NCBI RefSeq assembly: GCF_009905375.1
Contig: NC_133650.1
Location: 288,474,423 to 288,538,422 of the forward strand
Direction of reading: 5' to 3'
Origin: Apium graveolens
Lineage: Eukaryota; Streptophyta; Magnoliopsida; Apiales; Apiaceae
DNA: 64,000 nt
The notes under the pieces are model-generated. The model was given only the letters and a program-made list of their open reading frames with translations. It was not told the origin of the DNA and did not search any database. A program made the translations under genes and the position numbers. Numbering within the stretch: the stretch's first letter is position 1; every line of letters begins with the position of its first letter. Positions 12,030-25,290 of the stretch are shown piece by piece.

Positions 12030-12447
12030 AAATGATGAAAACTGTTGTATGTCTCACTGCAAATATTTTTTTTATAAAAAAACTGTTGTCTTTTGATATT
12101 CTTTGCGATAGTTTAAATCTTTAACACCATTGTCTTTTAAAAAAAACATTCATAAAAGAAGTTTATAAACTGTTGTTTATGACAATAGTGAATAAGTTAA
12201 CAACGATGGTTTTTCTACAAAACCATTGTTGTTAAGTTAGGTAGACAAGAGTTGAATAAAGAAACAGTTGTTTTAAGAAAGTTCCAACAATGATTAATAT
12301 AGAATACTATTTGTGCGTTCTTGATCGTAACCAGTACTAAAAAAGTTGTGTAATCTCTCTTATTACAAGGGATTAAACAACCGTTGTGTGATATTCATGT
12401 CACATAACAGTGAAAAACTGTTGTATAATCGTTTATTTCTTGTAGTG
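12030..12447. mobile_element. CACTA subterminal repeat region and right terminus
   Basis: AACTGTTGT and its inverse AACAGTTGT or AACAACNGTTGT recur at least seven times in about 420 bp, ending in TTTCTTGTAGTG at 12447. Clusters of short subterminal repeats next to a CACTA terminus are the usual transposase-binding layout of this superfamily. No transposase frame is present. Confidence 0.6.
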
Positions 12448-13052
12448 CTCATTTATAACTTTATTAACTAATTAATGTGAGTTAATTAACTGTGGTAAGA
12501 ACACTCTTCCACACTCTAGAATTCCATAGAGGTTTCTAATTGAGAAAATAATTATAAATTACTAGTAGAGATATATAAATGGTCTTTTATTAGTTAGCCA
12601 TTTCATTTTATAATTTACTAAAATACCATAATCTACACCAATACTTTAAAATTTATTATTTCAAAACTTAGAGAATAAATTAAGTATTTGCTAACTCACG
12701 AAGTCCATAAAATAATTTGAAGAATACAATATACTTTAATATTTAATTAACTAAATAAGTTAAAATAAAATAAAATAAAACATTACTCTTTTCCGAGAAG
12801 TTATGAAGTAAATAAAAATGTAAAAATATAATTATTTATAAGAGAGGTAATTAGTGACACAGCCCTCTTAAATTGCAAAAATGTACAAAGTACGAAATAT
12901 TGGTATTGAATATTCACAAAATAAAATAAAGTTTTCTAGAACTAGAAATTATAATCGATGAAATAAGCTAGCCACAAACTCACTATAGAATACCATAAAT
13001 GTTTAATCGTGAATAATATTTTCTCAAAAGTTATTAGAGGTACTATTAAACA
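12448..13052 (+). repeat. Block X, copy 1
   Basis: About 600 bp beginning ATTTATAACTTTATTAAC that recurs at 47867-48480 and 52725-53340. No coding frame. Here it is interrupted on the left by the CACTA-like end and on the right by element 2; in the other copies X runs straight into the start of block Y. Confidence 0.85.
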
Positions 13053-14415
13053 TGTTATAAAAGACATGCCTGTTCTTTAACAAGACTAAGACAATTTGTC
13101 AACCCTGAGTAAGTTGATTGTTATCTAAATTTGTATTTTGTACTTGTAACACTTAAACTCTGTAAAAATGCAAAGGAGTAGACTGGAGTCTTTTTCCTAA
13201 AACAGTATCAAGCCTAAGAATTCTATCTGGAAGAAGATCAAGAAGATCATGCCTCAGAAGAATTTTGAAGAAGCTTGGAGTTGAATAAATGTGTTTGGAG
13301 AAAAATACCCTAAGTCAAGATCTCTGCAAGTCACAGATTTAATGTTATAGAGAAGTCATTCGATAACTCCAGAATGGCTTATCGAGAAGTCATTCAAGTT
13401 TCAGAGAGTACCGACGGATGAGGAACATCCATCGGAATAGTAGTTTGGCTAGTCGATGGATGACTGCTGTTAGGCACATCCGTCGGGTTACAATCACTAG
13501 TCGACGGATGGGCAATATCCACCGGGATAGAAGAAATGAAAGAATTCAGAATGAACAAGTCTGTAAAGCTATTAGAGAACTCAGGAAGATATCAACAAGA
13601 AAAATTGAAGAAATGAAGATTGGAGATATCAACAAGTCATTCCTTCACTAGAAAACTTAGAGTTATCGACAAGTCTACATTCAGTAGAGAACTCTGAGTT
13701 ATCGATAAGTCAAAGTGAAGATATGAAGACTAGAGATCTCGACAAGCTTCGATAAGCCTATATACTTATCGAGATGTCAAGTGTTCTATTAATTTAAACT
13801 GGAGATCTCGAGGTACAGTCTTAAAGTACAGAATTGCAGATCAGTTCAATATCCAAGATAAACAATCAACAAATAATTCAACAGTTGGATTGACAAGTCT
13901 ACAAAAAGCAGCTTGAAGAGTGTGCAAGATCAATGGCAAAGATTAACTGACAGAGGAAGATTAAAGTGAACACGAGATGCTAAAGATATGCTAAGCCAGA
14001 ACTGGAAGATATGCTTTTCTATAAATAGAAATGACAAGTGACAGTTTAGAAAAGTTAATAGCATGTTTATTATCCACTGTCTAAACCAGCAGTTAACTGA
14101 GTTATAAAGTTAACACTGGTCCTCTAGTTAGAAGTAACAATTTAGATCAAATCTCTTGTATCACTCTCAAGAAGAAACTGAGCTCTTTAACATCAAAGAG
14201 CTTAGAAATTTTGTAGCAAAATAATCTGAATTTTTAATATAAAAATTAAGTGAGTTTTGAAGATCTGTGTTCTTTATTTTCTACAGGTTTAGATTCCGCA
14301 TGAACAATTTTCTATACAAGATTTAATTTACTTTGTTCAACCATTAACTTTCAAGAAAAGCCTAAAATCAGAAAAACACATTCACCCCCCTCTGTGTGTG
14401 ATTCATTACCTAACA
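13053..14415 (+). mobile_element. 5' LTR of element 2
   Basis: This 1363-bp LTR starts TGTTATAAAAGACATG and ends ATTACCTAACA. It matches 36244-37651 along its length; a 45-bp segment near the middle of the 3' LTR is missing here. It contains repeated CGACGGATG and CTTATCGAGAAGTC-type motifs. Confidence 0.9.
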
Positions 14416-14417
14416 AG

Positions 14418-14429
14418 TGGTATTAGAGC
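14418..14429 (+). other. Primer-binding site (initiator tRNA-Met type)
   Basis: TGGTATTAGAGC starts two bases after the LTR. It differs at one base from TGGTATCAGAGC, the usual complement to the 3' end of initiator tRNA-Met used by plant copia elements and seen intact in element 3. Confidence 0.85.
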
Positions 14430-14466
14430 AAAATATAAAAGTAAACAGATTCAAGATCTTGGAAGA

Positions 14467-16541
14467 ATGAATACACAAAAAATTAGTAGCATCAAAATTC
14501 CTACCTTTGACAAAGCTAACTACACTCTTTGTAAAAAGAAAATGATGTTGTTTATCAGGATGGCCAATCCACTCCACATTCAGATCCTCAAGAATGGACC
14601 CTTCATTCCTATGGTAAGAGTCGAGGAATCTATAGATGGAGACACGATCATACCAGCTCATTATGCTCCTAAAGATCCAGCTGAGTATTCTGACCCTGAA
14701 AAGGAGAAAGTCTCCCTGGATAACAGCTTGCAATTGATATTAATTGGGTCACTTGACAATGTGATGTACAACAATATTGTTAACTTTGACACTGCCAAGC
14801 AAATATGGGAGAAGATTGAAATACTCTGTGAAGGAACTGAGGAGGTTAGATCTAATCAAAGAAGGATAATGATTTCACAGTATGAGGGTTTTATGGCTAA
14901 GCCTAAGGAAAGCATTACTGATGTGTTTAAAAGATTCAATAAGCCGATAAATGACTTACAGCTTCATGACAAATACTATGAAGCTGGAGAGATGAATCTA
15001 AAGTTCTTGCTTACTCTCCCTGACCATTTGGAACAGAAAATCTCAGCAATCAGGGAAGGGAGAGACTTGAGCAGAATAACTCTGGAAGTTCTATATGGAA
15101 TTCTCAAAACATATGAAGTAGAGATGATTCAAAGGCAATCATTGAGGTCTGGTCAAGGACATGTTGTGGATGGCTCAAGTGCTTTAATTGTAAATGAAAG
15201 CCAATCCTTCAATGATGAACTAAGATCTCAAACTTCAGTTGCCTCAACAAGTGAGCAGAAAGCAAATGATTCGCAGGAGCAAGTCATACTAGAGTTGGAA
15301 AAGGATGAGTTCTACACTCTTGAAGAACTGGATGAGCTAGATCAGTCAATGGCCTATTTAGCTAGAAAATTCTCTAACATTAGAGTAAAGAAGCCAATGT
15401 ACTTCAGAAGTAAAGGACAATCTTTCAACAAAGACAACAGATGGAAAGAGAAAGGGAAGTACAACTCTGACAACAAGAGTGGTTACAAAACTGGATCTGT
15501 TGACAGATCTAATATAAGGTGCTTCAATTGTGTTGAACTAGGCCACTTTGCTACAGAATGCAGGAAACCTAAGAAGGCAAAGAAAGACAAAGCTTATCTT
15601 GAACTGGAAGCAAAGTATGAAGCTCTTCTGAAAAAGCAACAGAGCAAAGCTTACATTCGGAGGGAAAGAGTTGGGATAATTCAGATAATAATGAAGATGA
15701 GGAAGTTGGAAACTATACTCTAATGGATTTGGAGCAAGGTAAATCATCCTCATCAAAAGCACAAATAACAACTCTTACCACTATTGATTTAAACGTGAAT
15801 CAATACAAGGAGACTGTTGAAAAGATGAGCACATAAATGTTTCACATTCACACAAGCATGGTTGCTGCTAATGAAGAAGTTAGCAGATTAACAAAGATAA
15901 ATAAGAAGCTGGAGAGTGAGAAGCAAGAAACTGAATTGTTGCTAGTTGAGCTTGAAGCTTTAAAACAAGAAAATGCTTATCTCAAGAACAAGCTCAAGTG
16001 TGCAAATGAAATTGAAGCAGTGTTAAGGGAGAAGCTAGAAAATAATGAAGTAAAGATGAAATCTTTCAGAAATACATCTGAACTGGTCGGAAAGTATCAT
16101 GAGAAGAATAAGCCATGTGCAACCATTGCTATTGGCCTTGACTATGATGACATGAGTGACAAAAAGAAAACTGTAGATGACAAAGGGAAAACAAAGAAGA
16201 CTGAGAATGCTCCAACCTTTTTGAAAGAGGTTAATGCACCTATATTCAAAGCATGTGTAGTCAACTTCAGTGAAGAAGAATTGATTATCAAGCAAGAAAT
16301 TGCTGATGAAGATAAAGAGAAGAAAACTGAAGAATCAATTCAGTCCAATACTGAAGAGAAGCTCATGAATAAACAAAGTCCCAAGACTCCTGTTCAAGAA
16401 ACCAAAACTGAAGATGCAAGAAAGAGAAAGAAAAATAGAAATGGGAAAATAGGGATAAATAAAAGCAATAATTTTGATTATGTTGTAAATGCTCCTAGAA
16501 AGAAGTGTGAAAAATGTGGCTCTTCAAATCATCTAGAGTAA
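14467..16541 (+). pseudogene. gag of element 2, broken, with zinc knuckle and coiled coil
   Basis: The frame from ATG 14467 (MNTQKISS) is chosen because upstream codons overlap the LTR and primer site. The first part matches the copia gag (UBN2-type) fold with a W-E-K-I-E segment; a CCHC zinc knuckle (CFNCVELGHFATEC) lies around residues 370-383. The frame is lost near 15660-15723, and coding resumes at 15837 as a Glu/Lys-rich coiled-coil segment that ends in half of a second knuckle (CEKCGSSNH). An extended coiled-coil gag with a second knuckle also appears in element 3 and fits the Sirevirus lineage. Sequence after the half-knuckle jumps straight to the aORF leader, marking the pol deletion. 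Confidence 0.8.
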
Positions 16542-16790
16542 TTTAAAATGACTTCTCGACATGTACTTCACTTCTCAAAATGACTTCTCGATAGACAATC
16601 TCCAAATGTCTATTTTGAGTTCTCGACAAGTCATCTTCTTTTTATAAATACCCAGACTTCTCGATACATACTTTTACTTACAGCTTTCGAGATCTAAAGT
16701 GACCTAGCTTTCAATCCAAAACCGTTTTCTCTCTCATTTTCCATCATTTCTCAGAATTTTTTCTTACCCATTCATTCTCATCAATCAACA
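16542..16790 (+). promoter_or_regulatory. Deletion junction and putative aORF 2 promoter
   Basis: Everything from the second zinc knuckle to the post-pol spacer is absent. The remaining 249 bp carry four ACTTCTCGA-type motifs, TATAAATA at 16643-16650, a CT-rich leader and the aORF ATG at 16791. TATA-to-ATG distance is 148 bases, close to element 1. Confidence 0.5.
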
Positions 16791-18709
16791 ATGGCACAAA
16801 ATGTTGCTAGGACATCTATCCCAGAGAAAGGAACCAACTATCTTGCTTTCACTGATGCAAACCAAGCTCCTGATAGTTTCAAGGGGTCTGTAAAGATGTT
16901 GTCTGAATCCTATCTTGCAGGTGCTTTGACTGCAAACCCAGTACTGTATCTTGATGTGCTGCATGAATTCTGGACTACAGCTGTAGTGAGGACTAATGTT
17001 AACAACAACTCTCTCTCTGGTGGTGACATGCACAATTGGAGGCCAACAAATAGAATTCAATGACCAAGATGTGAATAGAGCTTTAGGGCTGCCAACTGAG
17101 AATCTGGTGGAGGTACCAACTCCTGATGAGCTGACTGAGTTCATGGACTTCATCAATTATAGTGGGAGAATCAACCTGTCAAGCTTAAACAGAACCAATC
17201 TAAGGAAGGAGTGGTCATTCATCTTTGACTCTGTAGTAAGGGCCTTTACTTGCAAAAAATAGGATATGACAATATCTCAAGTGTTGTGCAAAAGATGATG
17301 TATTCAATTGCCCACAACAGACACCTGAATGTTGGTCTGCTGATCTTGGAAGAACTTGCAACCAGGCTGATTATGCATCTGACAGCTAGTGGTAATGAAA
17401 TTTTCTTTCCTAGATTTATTATGTCCACTTTAAATAATAAAGTAGCTGACATACACCTACTAAATGGTATAGATAGTACTAGAATAGGCAATTGTAAGCA
17501 AGTGTCCAAAATAATATTTGGCTCATTTACTACAAAGAATAAGGTGAATGTAAGTCTGAAAATCACTCCATTTATGTTGGAGAGATTTAGGACTTATCCT
17601 TATCCTTATCCTATGCCTGACATGAGATCTAATACACAATCTAGTACAACTGTGATTCCTGAACCTGTGGAAGTACAAACACAGGATTACCAACAGGGAT
17701 CTTCCCAAACTGCAACCATTATTTCACAACCTTCAGAAGCTAGGAAACCAACTACCTCATCTTCTCAAAAAGGTGAGGTCAGTAAAAGAAAGAGAAAGGG
17801 GATGAACCTAGTTGTGTTAACTGAGAGTGGTCAAAAGATCTAAAAGAAGTAAACAAACTGAGCTGACCACTCTATCCTCCTCTACATCCTCCCAATAGGA
17901 TGCAGTTGTAAAAACAACCAGGAGTGAGTCTGCACAGCCTGCATAAGAAATAATTCAAGTGTATGGTAGGAGAAATAAGGAAGGCACACATTGTGAGAGC
18001 ACATCCCTTGAAGCTCCCTCATCCATTCAGGGGGAGCTGCCAAGACTCACAACTGAGCAACAATCTCTTCTATCTAATATTTCTTCTATTCTAATTCCAC
18101 TTGAATTTATTTCTCCAGTGCACCAAAAATCAAGTGACTTAGCTCAAGAAACTTTGCTCACCACCCAGACACCTCATTTCGATGGTGAGAGGCTACATGC
18201 TGTGGTAGACCTTGATGACACCATCACAAATATGGGGGGTTCATCAGTCTTTACTGAAGACCCCATGGATACCTTTAATGGACCTTCATGTTCAAAACAG
18301 TCTTCACAGATTAAAAGGTTTGAGGGTAGTACTCCTGAGGGGGAGCTATCTAAATACTCTCCAATTTAATTGGAGGTTCCTTATGAAGGAACAACTCCCC
18401 TCACAACCCTAGCAGAAATTGCCTCTATAGTTGAAGCTAGGAGTACACTTGCCCATGATCCTGTCATAGGAGAGGCAAGCATAGCACATTCAAGTGCCAG
18501 TGTGTTGCAAGACACACAAAGGTTTGAGGCTGGTGTACATGACAGTAACCCAAAAAATCCCCTCCAATTCAATTGGAGGTTCCCACTACAAGTGGAGAAC
18601 AACACACTGTCAAAACCATAGAGCAATCTGTGAGTCAAACTGTGATCTCAGTCACAGGAGTTTCTGATGAACCATCGACCTCTCAAGCTCAACAACTTCA
18701 CATACTCTC
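16791..18709 (+). pseudogene. aORF of element 2, 5' part
   Basis: Same family as the aORF of element 1: an N-terminal region with an aromatic L-Y-L-D-V-L-H-E-F-W-T-T stretch, a conserved L-R-K-E-W-S-F-x-F-D block at about 17200-17235 (also present in element 1 near 1183-1206), then Ser/Thr/Pro-rich sequence. The frame shifts near 17050 and 17255, with further stops at 17841, 18367 and beyond. The segment ends at the CTCTC target duplication of the solo LTR insertion; it resumes at 26849. Function unknown. Confidence 0.7.
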
Positions 18710-19407
18710 TGTAAGAACCCAAATTTTTGACGTCAGTAAAAGACCTTTTTGAATAGTAATATAACAACTCAAATTTTTGAGACATTGTAAAATGCCTAAT
18801 GAATAGTAACCCTGACATACGGGAAAAACATTTTAGTCCACACTATGTTGTGCATGAGAAAATGAGATTCGAAGTTGATATTATGATTATACGTACCAAA
18901 TGAGTGTATGTAAACGCTATTAGTTTTCGAAGAAAATGAACTTTGAAAAACGACCATATTTACGAATCATCGGGGATTACGGGAATCACAATATAATTAC
19001 AAATTTAAAACCCTACAGATTTATATCCAAGTATGATAATTCAAAACATAAGGAATAAATACGAAAGGAATTACATCGCGAGCCATTTACGAGGAAGTCA
19101 TTCGAAAACGTTTAAGCGACCGAGCGAACGCGTAAACGATTAAATAAACGTAACGCACTAACTAACCATAGTAAGAAAGTAACCATGTTTACTTTATCAA
19201 ATAGTGAGCTAGATATAGGATGATCAACCAAGGCTAATAGAATAGTAAGCTAAGGAAGCTAAACAAGTGGCTTAGCTTGTAATCTACCACAAGCTAGCTA
19301 GATTTATCTCCAAGATTGGCAACATAAATCAAAACCTAGGATTCTAAACTAGAGAATATCAATCAATATAAGATATCACAAGATACCACTTGCATCATTC
19401 CAAGAAG

Positions 19408-22400
19408 TGTAACACCCCCAGATCCGGGGTCGGGGATTCGGGTCGTCACAGTCTTTCTTTCCACAATATCACTTAACTTAATTAATAATAAATAACCTCA
19501 TGCTGTGACCCCACACTAACGCACACCACAACCCGTTATAGTCTCAGAGATGAAATTTAAATAAGTACAAGTCCTTGAATCCACATTTTAAAAGTTATTA
19601 CAACCCAAAATGATTACTTGATAAGTTTACAGTTATTTGCCATTATCTGCCACAAGTTATAATTATACAATATTTGGTTCCCAAAAGTAGAATGCCTGAT
19701 CTACCAATAGATCTACCTCTGCAGCTATAGCAGCTATAACATCAACGGGAAGACGCGGGACGCTTCCCACGCGCTTGCGCTGGGTCTGCTTGAGTCTGGC
19801 CATCTTTCCTAACTGTTGTTGTGTGATGAAGAAATGAAGCAAGAGTGAGCATTACATCTCGCAAGATAATATATAGTGTAAACAATAATGCAAGTATCTT
19901 AATGGATATCTTACTGGAAACCTTTATCAAGTGTAAGGTAGATACTTACTGGATATAAGCTTAAAGGAAGATGAAGTTACCAATTACTTCTCTATACTTA
20001 TACCATTTTATAAAGCTACTTGAACTACCACTGTTCAAAGTATTATAGGTTTCAAAAGGTCATCCCATAGATGAGACCACAAGTTAAGACTTGAATAGAT
20101 TCAATCTTTGATATATTATTGAATGAAATGAAGTTACGAGATACTTTATTCAGTCCCGATATATATATCCACATATATATCTTTCATACATTTCCTGGAA
20201 ACCTCTGTTATGTAAAGTATGAACAGAGTTTGTAACATCCAATGAATTTTGGAAAGGAAAAGAATTTTGGCATAAACCCGATATCTTGCTGATCAGGCAA
20301 AGATACCAATAAGTAACCTTTTCTACTAGTAGATGGACGAATTCCCCACTGGTCATCACCCTGGCCGCAATAGGACCTTATGCTGGACTGCCACTCAGCC
20401 ACTTACGCATTTGATGGACTCCCACTGAGCCACTTACACTTTCATGGACGCCCACTGAGCCCATGTTGCTTATGCCGACTCAATAGATGGACTTACTTCC
20501 CGAACGTTGGGTAAGTAATCAATTCATTTATCAAAACAGCAACCTCGTTGCGAATATAAAATACACCACTGATCCGGATCCCTCAGGTTTTGAGCGAGTA
20601 TTTAAATCCCCTTCGAAAGAAAGATCTTAAATATAAAAATGAGTTTTGGGATCCGCTCTAACTTTTAAAAATCATTTTGAAGACTCGAAAACATTTTTAA
20701 GAATGTTTGGAGTGATGATGATTTAATAAAATAAATCAGTCCCAATATATTAGAAAATATCTGAATATTATTATTTAAATAATATTCCCATAAAGAATAA
20801 TCTTTATAAAAATCATTGAAGTAGAAGTTGTAAAACTTATACTTGAAATGAATATTAAATAACCAAAGATATACTTATACGAAAGTAATATCTTTATTTG
20901 AATAATCAAAAGTGAGTTTGATTATCGACACATTATTCTTTAATAAAATAAAGAATATTAATTAGTAAATAATCGGAGTCATAAGTCCTCGAATGAATAT
21001 TCAAAATAATATTCATTAATAAAATAAACGGAGTCATAAGCCCTGGAATGAATATTCAAAATAATATTCATTAATAAAATAAACGGAGTCATAAGCCCTC
21101 GAATGAATATTCAAAATAATATTCATTAATAAAATAAACGGAGTCATAAGCCCTCGAATGAACATTCAAAATAATATTCATTAATAAAATAAAGTTATCG
21201 AATAAACCTTATTCGATTCATAGTTTTGAAAACTATATCTATATATATAAATATATATAATATACTTGGGAACATCGACTCCCGGTTTTAGAAAAATGTC
21301 CACCTTTGGGTCCCCTATACTAAGGGTATACGCAACTACTGCTTATCTCTAACATAGGTATTATGCAACTTATAAGCAATTGAATCAACAATATATATCA
21401 AGATTACGAAACAGACATGCATATATACCATATCACATGCTGCAATATATCGCAAGATTTGCTAATTAACCACCATGCATCTATCACAAGATAATGCATA
21501 TACATATGTATACATCACAACAACAGTATAACGGGTAGAAAACTTGCCTGAGTGACTGGGGGTGATAAATGGCTTGGGACGAGTCTGGTAACCTATAAAC
21601 AACATATAAGTTGGAATTAAACCAAAGTCGGTTATGAATCTATACTTTAATCAATTAGACCCTAACGTTCGCTTTTGCGCTTAACGATTCACTTAAGTCG
21701 CTCGAGTACCCTCGGCTCCACCATTTTTAATAAATTAACCATTAAGGGTTTTAAGGAGATTCTTTCGTGAGTGCCTTACCAACTGCATAATACACTTCAC
21801 ATAAATGTTTCTTACTCCAATTAGTCCTTTAAAGTCTTTAACCTATGTTTCAAAGTAAGGCGAGTGGTAACGGTTCGTTCGGGAAACGCCGTTACTTAAA
21901 ACGGTCGTTTCTCCTAAACCGTATATTGAATTCAGACGAACCACATATCAAAACGAACTCGTAACATGAACTATCTAATCTGGCAATGGTCAAAACCTAA
22001 CAGTGAGTTCTCGGGTCCTGATGTTAAGAGCAAAAACAGTCTAAAGTAAATCGGACATTACGACGGCTATGTTTACGCGATTACCAATTTTTATTCTACT
22101 CCAATTCAACCACAAACCAACCACAATTTAACCATACAACCAAACTCCATCCATACCTCACTACAACAGCCCAAACACCTCAAGTTTTTCCAATTTATAT
22201 TAATCTCAAACATGAACTAAAACTATTCTTAAGTTCTTTAACTAATAACCAAGATTTACAACTCCAAAAACATCACAAAACCAACTAATCTCTACATACA
22301 CAACAATCAAGCCTCTTATGAACTATAATTCTCATATTAAGCTCTTAACATTCAATAACAAATCTAGGTTAAAAGATTATACCTTCCTTGTTAGTGGGAG

Positions 22401-23342
22401 TAACTAATTAGCTTGGAATCACCCTTGAAAGTCCTTACCCAAGCTTAATCTAAACAAAAACTCAAGAACAAAATTTTAAGTTCTTGAAAAACACTATTCA
22501 CCCTCTTCTTCCATGAATTTTAGGAAGAGATTGTGAAGGAATTTGAAGCTCAAACTTATAGGATAGCTATATCTATGCATAAGGAGTATTAGATAATTAC
22601 CTCACTAATTAACAAGGCTTGGATCTTGGATTTTGGATTTTTCTTCTTGAAAAAAAGAGAAAGGCCGAGAGCTTTCTTGAAGAAATGAAGTCAACTTTGT
22701 GTTTTTTGTGATTTTGTGATTTGTTTTGCTTGGTTGCTTGCTTTTGTTTTTGATTTATTAATTTTAACCATGGTGAATTTTGTGTGGTTCTTAATCAACC
22801 AACAACACACTTCTCTTTGGTCATGCTTAGGTCATCATGTTATGTCATCCTCACACACTTGTCCTCTTCTTATTGGTTTGATGACATCATCCTCACTAAC
22901 CTCTTTGATTATCGTCTAATTACTTGGCTAATGACCGCTGATCTGTTATACGGTTCGCTTAAATTTCGTTTTCGTTTATCGTTTGAGGGATCATACCCGG
23001 GATCTTATTACTTGGGTTTCCTTAACCTTTCTCAATACATTATATTCCTTTTATGATCCTCTCTTATAATTCTTGAATTTAAATCCTTTTTATCCTGTTA
23101 CCTTATACTCAATTCTTTCGGTATCTGGTGGATTTTCGGGAAAAAAATCAAAGTGTTTGAATTTGGATTCTGACGATCTTTACATACACTTATATATCAT
23201 ATAGAGTGCTAATAAGATCTCAGAATAACAATAAAAGAACCCCTACATAGTGTGGCATGAAAAGTTTTCTTATTCAGCAATATCAGCAAAAATACTATTC
23301 ATAAGGGTTACAAAAAAAGTTCAAAATTTTGGGGAGATTACA
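19408..23342 (+). mobile_element. Solo LTR (inner), same family, opposite orientation
   Basis: TGTAACACCCCC at 19408 and GGGGAGATTACA ending 23342 are flanked by AGAAG on both sides (19403-19407 and 23343-23347). The first 40 bases match the reverse complement of the outer copy's right end. Further shared blocks occur (AGTAACCTTTTC near 20316 against 26165-26177 reversed; a CACCCT-GCCGCA block). At 3935 bp with no coding frame and no internal LTR pair, it is read as a solo LTR inserted in its own relative. Confidence 0.75.
20970..21190. repeat. 55-bp tandem repeat, four copies
   Basis: CGGAGTCATAAG recurs at about 20974, 21029, 21084 and 21139, each with an AATATTCAAAATAATATTCATT tail of which the palindromic core can fold. 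It lies inside the inner solo LTR. Confidence 0.85.
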
Positions 23343-25020
23343 AGAAGCAACCAAGAAGCAAGCATAAAAACACTTCTTCTCTCCCACTTCTCTCCATTCG
23401 GCTTTCTTCTTCAAGCCAAGAAAATCAAAATGAAAACCTCAAGTTCTAGCCATGGATAAATCCTCCCATTAATTCTCAAGCTTCCTAACAACCAAACTAA
23501 GGTAAGATAAATCTTTGAGCTCTTTTATTCAAGGTTTGATGGGTGAAATAAGATCAAGAAAGTTGCTCATGAATAGTATGAATAGTAACTCTTCTTTGGT
23601 ATCTTGATTTCAATGGTGGTTTTAGGTTCCAAAAACTATACTAAGCACTCCCAAGACTTCAACATCATCAAGAACACATATCCAGCTCTCAAGAAAGGTA
23701 AAAATCTTTGACCCAACTTTATTTAAGATTTAAGTTCAAGATCCTTTTAGTATGTAGTTGTAAACCTAGTTTTGGTAGTGGTATTGTTGAAATCTTGATG
23801 TTTAGCTAAGTAGATTTAAGGTTTATTGTTGTTGCCTCAAGAACATGATGTTCTTGAGAGGAGTTAGTGTGTTGATGATGATATGTTGGTGGTAGTATAA
23901 AGATTTAAGGCGTAAACGAAACTCCGATCATAAATGTAATCTCACTAAAACAAACAAAACGTAACTTTAAGTTTCTGCAGAAAGTCCCGAGGATGTAAAC
24001 TGTAGTTTCTTGAAAATTAACCCTTTATTATGATATACAATGTTATAAGGATCTTTTAGGGGCTTGAATCGCTTGATTCCGATTACGGATCAAAAGTTAT
24101 GGTTGTTTTACTAAAAGTGGTTTACGCCACAAAAACTGCTACAAATTATGAATTTTAAAAATATAAAGGATCAACTTAAAAATGTTCATAAATCATGAAA
24201 TTTTTACAGAGAGTAAGAAATAGAGTTTATTATCTTTTATAAAAATTTAAAGTAAAAAAGTTGAATTTTCAATTTTATAAAAATGTCGGAGCCGAGGTCG
24301 CGCGGAGTACGAATGTCAAAACAACCCCCTGTTGGGAAACTATCACTTCGGGATTTTCACCCTGTTACTAGAAAAATATTTTCAAATTTTGTGTCCTAAA
24401 TTTTGTCTAGATCGCGCATGCAAAAACGGTGCGTCAATTGAGTTAACGGTTTGAGAGATATCAACGTTTTCGTGAAAGCGGTTTGAATAGTAAAACTCCG
24501 TAGTTGACCGAACTTTTGAAATGCTTTTCACCTAATTAAATTCATTTTATCAAAATGAAACTTTTAGGATAAATATTACAATCACTCAAGAAGCTCCTCA
24601 AGGTGGTTTCGTATTAAAATATTAATTTTAAGATTTATAAAAAATGTTAGAGTGCAAGCCGCATAATAGTAATATTCGGTAAAGTCAATTCTAGAAGACC
24701 ACTTTGACCGTCCGTTTCGACCAAGCAGTGATACTTATTTCGAGTCGGTCAAATAATGAAAGTTATGAAGTATTGAACTTATTAGAAATATAAGTTGGTG
24801 ATGAGAGTAGGAATACTAATTAAGGTTATGATGTTTGTTGATTAGAAAACCCGGAATGAGAGGAAGTCGAGAAAACGTGTCTTGGACTCCAGGCAAGTTT
24901 TCAAACCCTACCTTTTTAAGAACTGTTGTGTTGTGAACATTTTACAAAACTGTGATATATTACATTACTCTATTGTTGATAATTTCTAGTATATGTTCAT
25001 ACCGAGTTCGAATTGTTATA

Positions 25021-25290
25021 TTTAGACCGATAATCGGTCGGTGTAAGCTTATAAAAACCCGGAAATATCCCGGAGGAGTTTATAATTGAGAACGTTAACG
25101 CTAGCGAGTAGCGTGGCATGTATATATTTTAGACCGAGGGTCGGTCAGTAAAAATTGATGAAAACCCGGAAGTATTCCGGAGGTGCTTATTTAAGAATAT
25201 TAGCGTTATAGTAGAGCGTGAGGTATAAGTTGTAAGACCGAGAGTCGGTCAGTTTTGTTTTTATAAAAACCCTGGAATCATTCCGGTGAT
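25021..25290. repeat. Degenerate tandem repeat of about 105 bp with palindromic core
   Basis: Three units start with AGACCGANNNTCGGTC (25024, about 25130, about 25234), each followed by an AAAACCCGGAA...CCGGAG-type block. The spacing is 104-107 bp. It belongs to the outer solo LTR. Confidence 0.75.

Larger units (their letters stand above)
8801..12447. mobile_element. Transposon-derived block with captured gene fragments and a CACTA-type right end
   Basis: The right edge ends TTTCTTGTAGTG at 12447, the reverse complement of the CACTACAAGAAA terminus of CACTA elements. Block X resumes immediately after it; in the other two X copies the same sequence is uninterrupted. Gene-like fragments (9249-9404, 9464-9638, 9774-9962) suggest a Pack-type element. 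I could not find a matching CACTA left end, so the left boundary is set only by the satellite edge and the block may be composite. Apart from the listed sub-features, 10270-12000 holds nothing I recognise. Confidence 0.45.

Noticed and set aside
22716..23056. Open frames of 67 and 90 codons
   Set aside because: They lie in the inner solo LTR, have hydrophobic low-complexity products and resemble no known family.
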